From the NCBI GenBank assembly GCA_040218045.1, contig JAVJQA010000052.1:1-64000 (forward strand): 64,000 nt of DNA, read 5' to 3'. The DNA is from Marinoscillum sp040218045. Lineage in GTDB: Bacteria; Bacteroidota; Bacteroidia; Cytophagales; Cyclobacteriaceae. The position numbers and the translations under genes are program-made. Positions 36,061-45,727 of the stretch are shown one piece after another (within the stretch, counting starts at the first letter, position 1; the number at the start of each line of letters is the position of its first letter). The notes under the pieces are model-generated. The model searched no databases. It saw nothing but the letters and a program-made list of their open reading frames with translations, and was not told the DNA's origin.

Positions 36061-37206
36061 TTATTTACTGGAAACCACCACATCTTGGGTCAACTCACGA
36101 TAGCCATCATTTGCTATGGTTTGTCCTGACTTCAATCCTTTCACTATTTCTGTCCTAAGTTGATAGGTTACTCCTGGTGTTACGTAAAGCTTGTTTGCCC
36201 TCTTCACTCCTTCTTTATTGACGATTTCATAAACGTAACTTCCCTTACTATCCGACTGAACAAGTTTGGTAGGAACCACAAGAGCTTCCTTGTTTTGATA
36301 ATCCATAAGGGTCAACACTACTACTTGGTTCGGCTTTATTTCGAAATCAACAGTAGGCAGTTTCACCTCAATTTCGAATGTACGGTTCTCACTTTTAATG
36401 ACCTGGCCTACACTTAAAACCTTGGATTTGATGGTCTTATCCTGCGATGGAAAATGCACTTCTGCTTCTTGTCCTTCACTAAACTGACCCAAGAAAGACT
36501 CAGAAACATCAGCAGTGATGTACATATCGTCCTGACTAACAATTCTCAACAAGGGCATGCCTGGCTGTGCCATCTCGCCAACCCTGGCTGGGATGTTGTC
36601 AATAGTTCCTGAAAAAGGAGCATACACATTAGATTGTCTCAATTGAGCGTTGAGTGTGGCCAACTTACTCTCCAGCGATTCTTTATTATTTTTGGCTTGC
36701 AAGTATTGAACCTCGGTACCTATGTTCTGTTCCCAAAGTTTGGACTGACGCTCAGAGATGGTGGTAGCCAATTCAAGTTGGGTCTTCACTTCATTGATGT
36801 TATTTCTGATGATGTCAGCATCTAGCTGTACCAGCACCTGTCCTTTATTCACTCGCTGACCTTCTTTCACATTGATGGAAGAGATTCTCCCCATCGTTTC
36901 TGCCGACAGAAGTACATCCTTTTTAGAATCTACTGCCCCTCTTACTTCTACCTTATGAGTAAAAGTAACAGGCTCCAATTTGATTGTAGACACCAGGATC
37001 TCGTTGATATCACTAGATGATTTTAGCTCACCAGATGCTTTCAACTCCTTTTCCAGATCTGCAATCTGACCAGAGATTTCTTTTTGTTGCGCCTTTAACG
37101 CTTTTAATTCTTCCATTTTATCGCCTGCAGCTTCGGATCCGCCACATGCGTAGGTAAAAACAGATAATATGGTTAGTATAGTAAAGGTTTGATTGATCTT
37201 TTTCAT
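36061..37206 (-). CDS. RND efflux periplasmic adaptor (membrane fusion protein), lipoprotein
   Basis: Links the inner-membrane pump to the outer-membrane channel. The 381-residue protein has lipoprotein signal SVFTYACGG and then a coiled coil (MEELKALKAQQKEISGQIAD) near the N-terminus. The split lipoyl/barrel-sandwich halves are visible (GRISSINVKEGQRVNKGQVL and FSGTIDNIPARVGEMAQPGM), with a helical hairpin between them (about 150-200). A beta-barrel domain and a membrane-proximal domain end the protein. It is 27 bp before the pump gene. Confidence 0.93.
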   Translation of the reverse strand: MKKINQTFTILTILSVFTYACGGSEAAGDKMEELKALKAQQKEISGQIADLEKELKASGELKSSSDINEILVSTIKLEPVTFTHKVEVRGAVDSKKDVLLSAETMGRISSINVKEGQRVNKGQVLVQLDADIIRNNINEVKTQLELATTISERQSKLWEQNIGTEVQYLQAKNNKESLESKLATLNAQLRQSNVYAPFSGTIDNIPARVGEMAQPGMPLLRIVSQDDMYITADVSESFLGQFSEGQEAEVHFPSQDKTIKSKVLSVGQVIKSENRTFEIEVKLPTVDFEIKPNQVVVLTLMDYQNKEALVVPTKLVQSDSKGSYVYEIVNKEGVKRANKLYVTPGVTYQLRTEIVKGLKSGQTIANDGYRELTQDVVVSSK

Positions 37207-37209
37207 GAT

Positions 37210-38661
37210 CTATTGTTCGTTGTAAAGTGTTCCTAATGCTTTTTTAAGTTCCAGCTGTGCGATGATGGCATCATATAGTGCACTGTAATAGTTGGTTTGG
37301 GCCTCTTTCAGTGAGTTGTCCGCTTCAACAACTTCCAGATTAGAACCTACACCTTCCTGGTATTTGATTTCAGTAATGTCAAAAATGCTGGTTGCCAAAT
37401 CCATGCTCTCCCGCTGGACTTCAAGTTTGCTGATAGCATTTTTAAGATTCTGTTGGGATTGATAGATCTCCATGTCAATGGATTGCTCCAGAGACTCAAA
37501 ACCATTTTCCAGTTTTTCCAAAGTCAATTTTTCCTGTTGGATCTGGAAGTTTCTTTGAAGTCCTGTGAAGAGGTTCCAGCTAAGTCTCAGACCAATTGAA
37601 GAATAGCCATACCATTTATCAGGTCCGTATGTACCTCTTGCTGTTTCAGTATCTTCGAAACCAGACTCCGTCTTAAAAATAGCACCAAAAGTTGGTGATT
37701 GTGTAGAATAACCAAGATTGGCATACGCTGCAAGAGTAGGTATAGCTTCAGCATATTTGTTCTTGATGTTTAACTTTTGCAATTCATAATTGACCTGCAT
37801 TACCTGGTAGTCAGGCCGTTTGGCATAGTTAAATGAGTCCAGGGGAACCTCCACATTCGTCAATGCTGCTTCCTCAAGAGAACCATCAATGATCAGCATT
37901 TGCTGAAATGGATAACTCATTTGGAATTTGAGAAGCTTCATTGATATATCATTCAGACTCTCCAAATCCTGCTTACCGACTTTAAGGTTATTTAACTGAA
38001 CCTTCAGCCGATCTACATCTATTTTCTCAGCAAAGCCATTTTCCTGCATGGCCTTGGTGTTTCTAAAAAGCGTGTCAAGTCTCTTTAGGTTGGATTCAAC
38101 AAGCTCCAGTCTTTCCTGAGTAATCAACACATTGTAGAACGCCTTGGTTACACCCAGTATGACCTGCTCTTTGGTTTGACTTGCCTGCTTTACGGCAAGG
38201 TCCTTATAAGTCTTTGCCGCTTGAAGCCCAACAAAATAAGATCCATTGAAAATCAATTGGTTAATGCTTAAACTCGCATCCCCCATTCCTTTCAATTGGA
38301 AAAAATTTTCAGCTGCAACAACTTCTCCTTCCCCAATTCCGACTTCCTGTGCCACATCTGGATCGATGAATGAAATTCCACCTTCATCGGGGTCTGGCGT
38401 ATAGTAAGTAGTAAAAAATCGTTGCTGGGTTGGACTTTGCTGAGCTGTGACCGTACCAGAAACCTGTGGCAACCCAATACCTACAGTTTCCTTTACTTTA
38501 GCATTCGCAATTTCCCGATCCAACGCTGCGTTTTTAGCGTTTACATTGTTCGCCAGTGCATAATCAATACACTGCTCCAATGTCATTCGACCACCTGTAG
38601 ACTCCTGTGCTACGAGCCAGGTGCTCATCATCATCAATAGTAAGGTTAGCTTTCCTTTCAT
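37210..38661 (-). CDS. TolC-like outer membrane efflux protein
   Basis: Outer-membrane channel of the tripartite exporter. The start at 38661 (MKGKLTLLLMMMSTWLVAQ) gives a clean signal peptide and 483 residues. The frame from 38700 would overlap tetR. The family's two repeated helical regions are seen, beginning MTLEQCIDYALANNVNAKNA, with ITKAFYN-like and LFTGLQRNFQIQQ segments. The end, YQEGVGSNLEVVEADNSLKEAQTNYYSALYDAI, is typical. Its stop lies 3 bp before the adaptor start. Confidence 0.93.
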   Translation of the reverse strand: MKGKLTLLLMMMSTWLVAQESTGGRMTLEQCIDYALANNVNAKNAALDREIANAKVKETVGIGLPQVSGTVTAQQSPTQQRFFTTYYTPDPDEGGISFIDPDVAQEVGIGEGEVVAAENFFQLKGMGDASLSINQLIFNGSYFVGLQAAKTYKDLAVKQASQTKEQVILGVTKAFYNVLITQERLELVESNLKRLDTLFRNTKAMQENGFAEKIDVDRLKVQLNNLKVGKQDLESLNDISMKLLKFQMSYPFQQMLIIDGSLEEAALTNVEVPLDSFNYAKRPDYQVMQVNYELQKLNIKNKYAEAIPTLAAYANLGYSTQSPTFGAIFKTESGFEDTETARGTYGPDKWYGYSSIGLRLSWNLFTGLQRNFQIQQEKLTLEKLENGFESLEQSIDMEIYQSQQNLKNAISKLEVQRESMDLATSIFDITEIKYQEGVGSNLEVVEADNSLKEAQTNYYSALYDAIIAQLELKKALGTLYNEQ

Positions 38662-38696
38662 GTTTAGTTTTCGATTGTCGTCATGCTTCTGGTGAA

Positions 38697-39305
38697 TCAT
38701 GAATTCTCGTCTTTTAATTGATACTCTTTATATAATCTCCTGCCTTCATCAGTTAGTAATCCATGTACAAAATGATCGAACAGCTGGACCTGTACATCCA
38801 AAAAATTGAACTGTGTTCTGGGGAAAATCTGATCGTTAAAAGCCATTTGTACGGTCTCCAGCCTCAATGTGGCTATTACTTTTGGGTCAATCTCACTTCT
38901 ATAAAACCCCTCTTTAACACCTCGCTCAATGTTGTCCATAATTTGTCCTCTCAAAAACCGATTCTTGAACCTTTGAAAAATGGCCCAGGCATCAGCATGG
39001 TATTTTTGAAGATCATAAAGCATGGACGGGTTGATCTTAAAAACATGCTCTCGCATGCATTTTGATAGTTTAAAAAGTTCTTCGATGGAATTATCGGAAG
39101 CCTTGCCAATCTCACCAAACTCCTCCATCTCCCCTTTCATATAGTTCTCCACTGCATCAGTCACCAGTTCATTCTTATTGCTAAAGTGCAGATACAATGT
39201 TTTCTTGGACATTGACAAAGCTCTCGCAACGTCATCCATGGATACAGACCGTATTCCATACTGAATGAATAATGATTGTGCTCCTTCTATTATCTTTTCT
39301 TTCAA
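38697..39305 (-). CDS. TetR/AcrR family transcriptional regulator
   Basis: Likely autoregulated repressor of the RND operon, of which it is the first gene. The 202-residue protein has the TetR helix-turn-helix at about 8-52 (SVSMDDVARALSMSKKTLYLHFSNKNELV) and a helical ligand-binding C-terminal domain with no recognisable effector motif. The tolC-like gene starts 35 bp after its stop. A matching 9-bp inverted repeat lies 60 bp upstream of its start and is the probable operator. Confidence 0.92.
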   Translation of the reverse strand: MKEKIIEGAQSLFIQYGIRSVSMDDVARALSMSKKTLYLHFSNKNELVTDAVENYMKGEMEEFGEIGKASDNSIEELFKLSKCMREHVFKINPSMLYDLQKYHADAWAIFQRFKNRFLRGQIMDNIERGVKEGFYRSEIDPKVIATLRLETVQMAFNDQIFPRTQFNFLDVQVQLFDHFVHGLLTDEGRRLYKEYQLKDENS

Positions 39306-39364
39306 CTTACCTGATTAAAATTATCCCCTGAAAGGCTATCTGAATTTCGAGGCGAAAATACTAA

Positions 39365-39400
39365 GGAAACTTTTAATATCCCTAAAGTTTCCAAAGTTTC
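39365..39400. promoter_or_regulatory. Candidate TetR operator (inverted GGAAACTTT repeat)
   Basis: GGAAACTTT (39365-39373) and AAAGTTTCC (39384-39392) form a perfect 9-bp inverted repeat with a 10-bp spacer. A third half-site, AAAGTTTC, follows at 39393-39400. It lies between tetR and the divergent alpha/beta hydrolase, where a TetR-type dimer would control the efflux operon and perhaps both directions. Confidence 0.6.
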
Positions 39401-39486
39401 TACGGGATAAATCTTTCAAGGTTTAGTTATCTCTGTGAATTAATTATCATTTTTTTCTTTGAGCTTCTCCAACTAGCTTCACAGCA

Positions 39487-40272
39487 ATGAAATCGACATT
39501 GCACTATACCAAAAATGGGTACGGCAACAATTCTTTGATATTATTTCATGGATTTGGTCAAAACAATGGGATTTTCAAAACATGGATTTCGGCCTTGGAA
39601 AGTGTTTTCACGATCTACTCCTTTGATCTTTACTATCATGGGGAAAGTACCAGGGCTGACACCAAAATGAGTAGTGAGGAATGGCATGAAGACTTCCAGA
39701 GTTTCCTTCTCAGAGAGAAAATAGACCGATTTTCCATTGCTTCGTTTAGTCTGGGTGGAAGGTTTGCTATTGTGAGCACCATCCTGTTTGCGAATAAAAT
39801 TGAGTCTTTGATTCTCGTGGCTCCTGATGGCATATACAGAAGTTTCTGGTTCAATTTGGCAACCAGTAAACCTGGTAATCCACTCTTCAAATACCTGATG
39901 CTTCACCCTGAAAGATTTAATCAAATCTTACACTTTGTCGAGACGTTTGGATTAGCCGCTTCACAGATGATCCGTTTCGCCCAAAAGGAACTTGCCGTAA
40001 AAGAAAATCGAAAAAAGGTGTACCGCACCTGGACGTACTTTAAAACACTCCAGCCTGATCTTAAGAAATTCAAGGCAATCGTCAATCATCGGCATATTCC
40101 GGTACACCTTGTGCTCGGCAGTAAAGATTATATCATTCCTGCAAAGGAAGTGACACAAAAGCTAGTTGGGATTTCCGCCCTAACCACGCATATTTTAGAG
40201 GTAAAACACCACCAACTTATAGAGGCTTCAAAAACATTGATTCCTTCTTTGCTCAAGGGGGGAAATCTTTGA
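39487..40272 (+). CDS. Alpha/beta hydrolase
   Basis: Cytoplasmic hydrolase of 261 residues with an oxyanion-hole motif (LFHGFGQ) and FDLYYHGES. The nucleophile elbow is a variant of G-x-S-x-G: ASFSLGG with Ser88. The triad is completed by Asp214 (LGSKDYIIP) and His242 (VKHHQLIE). A helical lid of about 100 residues lies between the elbow and the Asp. No signal peptide is seen. It is divergent from tetR and precedes purL by 42 bp. The substrate is unknown; simple esters or lactones are likely. Confidence 0.85.
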   Translation: MKSTLHYTKNGYGNNSLILFHGFGQNNGIFKTWISALESVFTIYSFDLYYHGESTRADTKMSSEEWHEDFQSFLLREKIDRFSIASFSLGGRFAIVSTILFANKIESLILVAPDGIYRSFWFNLATSKPGNPLFKYLMLHPERFNQILHFVETFGLAASQMIRFAQKELAVKENRKKVYRTWTYFKTLQPDLKKFKAIVNHRHIPVHLVLGSKDYIIPAKEVTQKLVGISALTTHILEVKHHQLIEASKTLIPSLLKGGNL

Positions 40273-40314
40273 CATATTCTTCTATTTTTGCGGTATCAAA
40301 GAAGGTCCTCATTC

Positions 40315-43300
40315 ATGATATACATCTTTCAAAAATCTACAGAGTCATTTTTTGTAGTCGGAAGCAGTACCGAAATCAACCCTGAAACTGAACAAAAACT
40401 TTCCTGGTTGTTTTCTGGTGCCAGTTTACTTCAGGAAAAATCCCTTACCGGCAGCTTTGTGGGTCCACGTAAAGAGATGATCACTCCATGGAGTACCAAC
40501 GCCGTGGAAATCACCCAAAATGCAGGCATTGAAGGGCTGGAGCGAATTGAGGTATTCCGTACGGAAAATGGCCAACTCTTTGACCCAATGCTTCAGCAAC
40601 GATACACTAGCATTGATCAGGACATTTTCACACTGAAAATTCAACCAGAGGCCATCAAATACATTGACGACCTGGACACCTACAATATCTCAGAAGGCCT
40701 GGCGCTAAGTGAAGATGAAATCACCTTTCTGAAAGAAGTATCAGAAGAAATTGGAAGAGCGCTGACAGATTCCGAGGTATTTGGATTTTCCCAAATCAAC
40801 TCTGAGCACTGCCGACATAAAATATTCAACGGTACATTCATCATTGATGGTGATGAACAACCGATGACTTTGTTTCAGTGGATCAAGAAAACTTCAAAGG
40901 ACAATCCTAATGAGATTGTTTCGGCTTATAAAGACAATGTGGCATTCATCAAAGGGCCAGTTGTAGAGCAGTTCGCACCAAAGACGCAGGACAAGCCGGA
41001 CTACTTTGAAGTAAAGGACTATGAATCCATCATCTCGCTAAAAGCTGAGACTCACAACTTCCCCACCACCGTAGAGCCTTTCAACGGAGCAGCCACCGGA
41101 GCAGGTGGTGAAATCCGTGACCGTATGGCCGGTGGAATCGGTAGTTTCCCTCTTGCGGGCACAGCAGTTTATATGACTTCCTACTCAAGATTGGAAGAAG
41201 GCAGGTCATGGGAAGAACACGTGACACCAAGGAAATGGCTCTACCAGTCTCCTAAGGAGATTTTAATCAAAGCATCGAACGGGGCAAGTGATTATGGCAA
41301 CAAGTTTGGTCAGCCACTGATCTGTGGAAGTGTGCTCACCTTTGAGCATGAGGAGAATAATGAGACCATTGCTTTTGACAAGGTGATTATGCTTGCCGGA
41401 GGTATTGGATTTGCCAAACTTAAAGATGGCATTAAAAAGAAGGTTCAAAAAGATCAAACAGTTGTCATTCTTGGTGGAGACAACTATCGAATCGGAATGG
41501 GCGGAAGTGCCGTATCTTCTGTTGATACTGGAGCATTTGATACAAAGCTTGAGCTCAACGCTGTGCAAAGATCCAACCCCGAAATGCAAAAGAGGGTTTG
41601 CAATGCGATCAGGGCCATGGCCGAGCTGGATGACAATCCAATAGTATCTATACACGATCATGGTGCTGGCGGACATCTAAACTGTCTATCCGAGCTAGTC
41701 GAAGACACGGGTGGTAACTTCAAGCTAGAGAACTTCCCGGTTGGTGATCCTACGCTTTCAGAAAAAGAGCTCATAGGCAATGAATCTCAAGAACGAATGG
41801 GCCTTGTGATTGACCGTAAAAATTCGGAGTACCTTAAAAAAGTCTCCGCTCGTGAACGCGCTCCATATTATGAAGTAGGCGAAACTGTTGACAACAATGA
41901 ACTGACCTTTAAGCGATCAGGCTCAGAAGAGGCACCATTCCACTTGAAAATGAAGCACTTGTTTGGTTCCTCCCCAAAAACCATTCTAAGTGATAAAGAC
42001 GAACAAAAAGCATATCATACTAAAGACTATTCAGTAGACAAGGTTGAAGATTATTTAGAAAGAATCTTACAACTAGAATCAGTGGCCTGTAAAGACTGGC
42101 TTACCAATAAAGTAGACCGATCGGTTACTGGCCGGGTAGCTCTTCAGCAAACTGTTGGCGAAATACAAGTGCCCCTGAATAATGTAGCCGTAATGGCCCT
42201 GGACTTCCTGAGCAATAAAGGAATAGCGACATCTATTGGACATGCACCGGCACCGGCACTAGTGAATCCTGGCGCAGGATCAAGGCTTTCGGTCACAGAA
42301 TCTTTAACCAACCTTGTTTGGGCTCCCCTTTCTCTAGGACTAAAAGGTGTGTCCCTGAGTGCAAACTGGATGTGGCCTGCCAAAAATGAAGGGGAAAATG
42401 CTCGATTATATAAAGCAGTAAAGGAAATCAGTGTATTCACCTCAGAGTTGGGTATTAACATCCCAACAGGAAAGGACTCCCTTTCTATGGCACAGAAATA
42501 TCCTGATGGCAAGAAGGTTCTTGCTCCAGGATCGGTGATCGTTAGTGCGGTTGGTGAGGTGAGCAATATCAAAAAAGTCATCACACCAAACCTGAAATCA
42601 GGAGATAGTGAGTTGATCTATATCTCATTCAGTGATTCAGGATTTGAGCTTGGTGGGAGTACTTTCGGGCAAGTCCTTTCATTTTTAGGGGATACCACAC
42701 CTGACAGCTCCGCAAATGTGGTGAAGAATGCCTTCAATGCAATCCAGGAGCTTATTGCCAATAACCTGATCATGGCAGGACATGATGTGTCTTCTGGCGG
42801 ATTGATTACGACGCTGTTAGAAATGAATTTTCCAAATCAATCAGGTGGCTTGAACATTAACCTTGAGTCACTTGATGAGAACGATGTAGTGAAAGCACTT
42901 TTCTCGGAAAGACCTGCTGTAGTAGTCCAGACCAGTGACAGTGAGGCAGTGAAATCCATTTTGAGGAAACATCAGGTGGATGGTACTGGCATTGGGAAAA
43001 CAACCAGTAATAGAAGTTTGGCATTGGCATGTGAGGATTGGAGCCTTGAGCTCTCTATTGATGACATGCGAGATATTTGGTTCAAGACCTCTCACCTATT
43101 GGACAGGGAACAAACCAAACCGGAGTTAGCTGACAAGCGATTTAGCAATTTCAAAGAACAACCTCTGAGCTATAAGTTTCCAAAGAACTACACAGGTAAG
43201 TTTTCTGACTTTGGTATTGATGCCAAACGAAGAACTTCGAGTGGCATTAAAGCGGCGATCATTCGTGAGAAAGGCGTGAATGGAGACCGTGAAATGGCTT

Positions 43301-43995
43301 ATTCACTTTATTTGGCCGGATTTGACGTGAAGGATGTTCACATGACCGATTTGATCTCAGGTCGTGAAGATCTGTCAGAGGTAAATATGATTGTCTTTGT
43401 GGGAGGTTTTTCTAATTCTGATGTACTGGGCAGTGCCAAAGGCTGGGCCGGATCATTCATTTACAATGAAAAAGCTAAAGCAGCACTAGACAACTTCTAC
43501 AAACGTGAGGACACTTTAAGCCTGGGAGTTTGTAACGGGTGCCAGCTGATGATGGAGCTTGGGTTGATCTATCCTGAGCTTGGAGAACGCCACCCACGAA
43601 TGCATCATAACGTCACTGGTAAATTTGAATCAGCATTTGTCAATGTGGACGTATTGCCCAATAGCAGTGTGATGCTAGCCTCACTATCAGATTCAAGATT
43701 GGGAATCTGGCTGGCACACGGAGAGGGTCAGTTTGTTCTTCCAGGCACTCCTGAGGATTACAACATTCCGGTGAAGTATAGTTATGAAGCCTTCCCGGGC
43801 AATCCTAATGGAAGTTCCTTTGCCACAGCCGCTGTGGCTTCAAGAGATGGTCGACATTTGGCTATTATGCCACATTTGGAACGAACTATTTTCCCATGGA
43901 ACTGGGCTCATAATCAGGAAATCAAAGATCATGAGGTTTCTCCATGGATTGAGCCGTTCGTGAATGCCAGGAAGTGGGTTGAAAAGAGAGTTTAG
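40315..43995 (+). CDS. purL: Phosphoribosylformylglycinamidine synthase, large single-chain form
   Basis: Fourth step of purine synthesis: FGAR + glutamine + ATP to FGAM. At 1226 residues it is the long fused form (synthetase plus glutaminase) found in Gram-negatives. The ATG at 40315 is chosen; the in-frame TTG at 40288 only adds nine unlikely residues. A PurS-like N-terminal domain is followed by FSQINSEHCRHKIF, the synthetase core with KAETHNFPTTVEPFNGAATG and GAGGHLNCLSELVED, and a class I glutaminase. The glutaminase triad is Cys1073 (GVCNGCQLM) and His1187/Glu1189 (MPHLERT). It appears to be transcribed alone or with the small hydrolase before it. Confidence 0.98.
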   Translation: MIYIFQKSTESFFVVGSSTEINPETEQKLSWLFSGASLLQEKSLTGSFVGPRKEMITPWSTNAVEITQNAGIEGLERIEVFRTENGQLFDPMLQQRYTSIDQDIFTLKIQPEAIKYIDDLDTYNISEGLALSEDEITFLKEVSEEIGRALTDSEVFGFSQINSEHCRHKIFNGTFIIDGDEQPMTLFQWIKKTSKDNPNEIVSAYKDNVAFIKGPVVEQFAPKTQDKPDYFEVKDYESIISLKAETHNFPTTVEPFNGAATGAGGEIRDRMAGGIGSFPLAGTAVYMTSYSRLEEGRSWEEHVTPRKWLYQSPKEILIKASNGASDYGNKFGQPLICGSVLTFEHEENNETIAFDKVIMLAGGIGFAKLKDGIKKKVQKDQTVVILGGDNYRIGMGGSAVSSVDTGAFDTKLELNAVQRSNPEMQKRVCNAIRAMAELDDNPIVSIHDHGAGGHLNCLSELVEDTGGNFKLENFPVGDPTLSEKELIGNESQERMGLVIDRKNSEYLKKVSARERAPYYEVGETVDNNELTFKRSGSEEAPFHLKMKHLFGSSPKTILSDKDEQKAYHTKDYSVDKVEDYLERILQLESVACKDWLTNKVDRSVTGRVALQQTVGEIQVPLNNVAVMALDFLSNKGIATSIGHAPAPALVNPGAGSRLSVTESLTNLVWAPLSLGLKGVSLSANWMWPAKNEGENARLYKAVKEISVFTSELGINIPTGKDSLSMAQKYPDGKKVLAPGSVIVSAVGEVSNIKKVITPNLKSGDSELIYISFSDSGFELGGSTFGQVLSFLGDTTPDSSANVVKNAFNAIQELIANNLIMAGHDVSSGGLITTLLEMNFPNQSGGLNINLESLDENDVVKALFSERPAVVVQTSDSEAVKSILRKHQVDGTGIGKTTSNRSLALACEDWSLELSIDDMRDIWFKTSHLLDREQTKPELADKRFSNFKEQPLSYKFPKNYTGKFSDFGIDAKRRTSSGIKAAIIREKGVNGDREMAYSLYLAGFDVKDVHMTDLISGREDLSEVNMIVFVGGFSNSDVLGSAKGWAGSFIYNEKAKAALDNFYKREDTLSLGVCNGCQLMMELGLIYPELGERHPRMHHNVTGKFESAFVNVDVLPNSSVMLASLSDSRLGIWLAHGEGQFVLPGTPEDYNIPVKYSYEAFPGNPNGSSFATAAVASRDGRHLAIMPHLERTIFPWNWAHNQEIKDHEVSPWIEPFVNARKWVEKRV

Positions 43996-44059
43996 GGATT
44001 AGGGAAATTGTGCGGTAAAGCTCTTGTTTTGAAAGTCTAAGGCTTGACTTCATTCGTGA

Positions 44060-44076
44060 TTCAGTTTCAAACTGAA
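44060..44076. repeat. Short palindrome TTCAGTTT-C-AAACTGAA
   Basis: Perfect 8-bp arms with a one-base centre in the gap between the convergent purL and the next minus-strand gene. Very similar palindromes (TTCAG...CTGAA) occur inside the direct repeats at 61.5 and 62.3 kb, so this may be a fragment of the same dispersed repeat family. No T-tract follows. Confidence 0.5.
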
Positions 44077-44117
44077 ACCAGTTGTCTTGCTTATGGTTCT
44101 GTTGTCCATTGTGCTTA

Positions 44118-45629
44118 TCACCTTTTTCCAGCTTTTTTTATCAGCTCAATTAAGCGTTTCTCTTCAGTTGACCATTCCAAAATGTTCCTTGGAAATTGAC
44201 GTTTTATGATATCCCGTTCAGGTTCCCAATACCAAGTGTCAAATTGTTGATTGTAAAGACTCAGAGACATTTCGTTCCTCAATCGATCTATTTGAGTCCA
44301 AAGAATGTCTAAAACCTCTATGTATCTACCATAAGTTATGTCGTCATCTGAGTTTAGTATGATAACATAATTGGGGGAGTATCTTTTGATAAAACTATAA
44401 ACCTTCTGTTCTAGGTCAATTGAATCTATTATTTGATTATTTAGCAATATAAAATCCGCACTCACCTTGATTCCAATTCGATTATAGTTCTTCAACATTC
44501 CGTTGCGATACATCAAAGATTCCGAAAGTTTAAATCTTTTCTCTTTCAAATCAATCTGTTCTGCTGAATCAAGAAAGTCCACAAATTGTGGAGAGTAAAA
44601 AGGCAGTACTTTTTGAATCCCATAATATTTGAATGATGGGTACTCAGCAGGATACCGGGAATACTTCCTTCCGGTAGAAAATTGAATTCTTCTCAGGTTC
44701 GATTTTCGCAGTTCGTCCAGGATTGGATTTATGTAGTTCATTGAAATTCTAGTGTCAATATGTAGGTTGACTGTTATTTGGTATTGTTCATAATAAAAGT
44801 GTCTTTCTCTTTCACTGATTAAAACGTTTTGGATATTTTGAAGATTCACTCTATCCTGGATGTTCTCGAAGAAAATCACCGATTGATCTGTTTCTAAAGT
44901 GTATTTCACCACGTAAACATCTATTGACTTCCATTGACGGTCAATACGTTCATAGCTCTGGCTAAAAGGGACATTAAGGTCAAAGGTGTAATTGATAGAA
45001 TGTTTTAGATTTCTACTGTTAATCGCTTGATAATCGGTGAAATTCTTGAAGGCGAACCCGAAGCTCATGATCAAAAAGATGCCAGTAATCCTTAAAAACC
45101 AGAATACTTTTTTAGTCCTGATTAGGCGGCTCAAATTTGGCCATATAGAATAAAACAGAACTAATGGAAGCAGTACCAGCATTAAAGGGAACTCCTTCAT
45201 TAAGTCCAGATCATACTGAAGTGAAGACGTCATATACCAAATAGCGAAGATGCTTCCAAGCTTTCCAAACCAATACAAAAAATACCAAGAGTTCAAGCTT
45301 TCGGCATTCAGGGTTCTTCTGATCAAAGACTTGGTTCGCCAGTCGTGATTGTTTGCACAGTTCTGCAAAACAAATCTGATAGCAATAAAAAATCCCAACG
45401 CTGATGCTAAGGCTGCATAGAAGGCGTTATATAGGTAATTCTCAGTTGGAGTTAGTACAAGTAAAACTTCATCGCCGTATTGACCAATGAAAAACCGAAA
45501 AACCTCTCTGTAAATTTGAAAGAATGCATAGAAAATGTAAGATGATAGAATCCAAAGAAGTAGCCCCCCAATAAAGTTTGCTTCTTTAAGATCAGTTCGT
45601 TCGGTTAAGAATCCTTTGGTGACAGTCAT
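44118..45629 (-). CDS. Polytopic membrane protein with two probable ExbD/TolR-like periplasmic domains
   Basis: I do not recognise a named family for this 503-residue protein. About five membrane spans occupy residues 18-205 (GGLLLWILSSYIFYAFFQIY; FPLMLVLLPLVLFYSIWPNL). The soluble part then appears to contain two copies of a fold like the ExbD/TolR periplasmic domain. The clearer, C-terminal copy reads NYVIILNSDDDITYGRYIEV followed by LDILW, close to the ExbD pattern V-x-AD-x-x-VPYG-x-V. The first copy ends ISMNYINPILDELRKSNLRR. ExbD normally has one span and works with ExbB and TonB; none of these is nearby. The gene is AT-rich and stands alone between purL and a helicase. ExbD similarity is by eye only. 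Confidence 0.6.
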   Translation of the reverse strand: MTVTKGFLTERTDLKEANFIGGLLLWILSSYIFYAFFQIYREVFRFFIGQYGDEVLLVLTPTENYLYNAFYAALASALGFFIAIRFVLQNCANNHDWRTKSLIRRTLNAESLNSWYFLYWFGKLGSIFAIWYMTSSLQYDLDLMKEFPLMLVLLPLVLFYSIWPNLSRLIRTKKVFWFLRITGIFLIMSFGFAFKNFTDYQAINSRNLKHSINYTFDLNVPFSQSYERIDRQWKSIDVYVVKYTLETDQSVIFFENIQDRVNLQNIQNVLISERERHFYYEQYQITVNLHIDTRISMNYINPILDELRKSNLRRIQFSTGRKYSRYPAEYPSFKYYGIQKVLPFYSPQFVDFLDSAEQIDLKEKRFKLSESLMYRNGMLKNYNRIGIKVSADFILLNNQIIDSIDLEQKVYSFIKRYSPNYVIILNSDDDITYGRYIEVLDILWTQIDRLRNEMSLSLYNQQFDTWYWEPERDIIKRQFPRNILEWSTEEKRLIELIKKAGKR

Positions 45630-45727
45630 TCTTCATGCTGAGCATTGCTGGTGACTAGAGTATTTGCTAAAGCCACACTAATCTAATTACATCCCAAGAT
45701 AATCCATTTCACAACTTTGCGCCAACT

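Noticed and set aside
40288..40314. Longer purL start at TTG 40288
   Set aside because: The extra nine residues (MRYQRRSSF) do not belong to the PurL N-terminus, and ATG 40315 fits the family.
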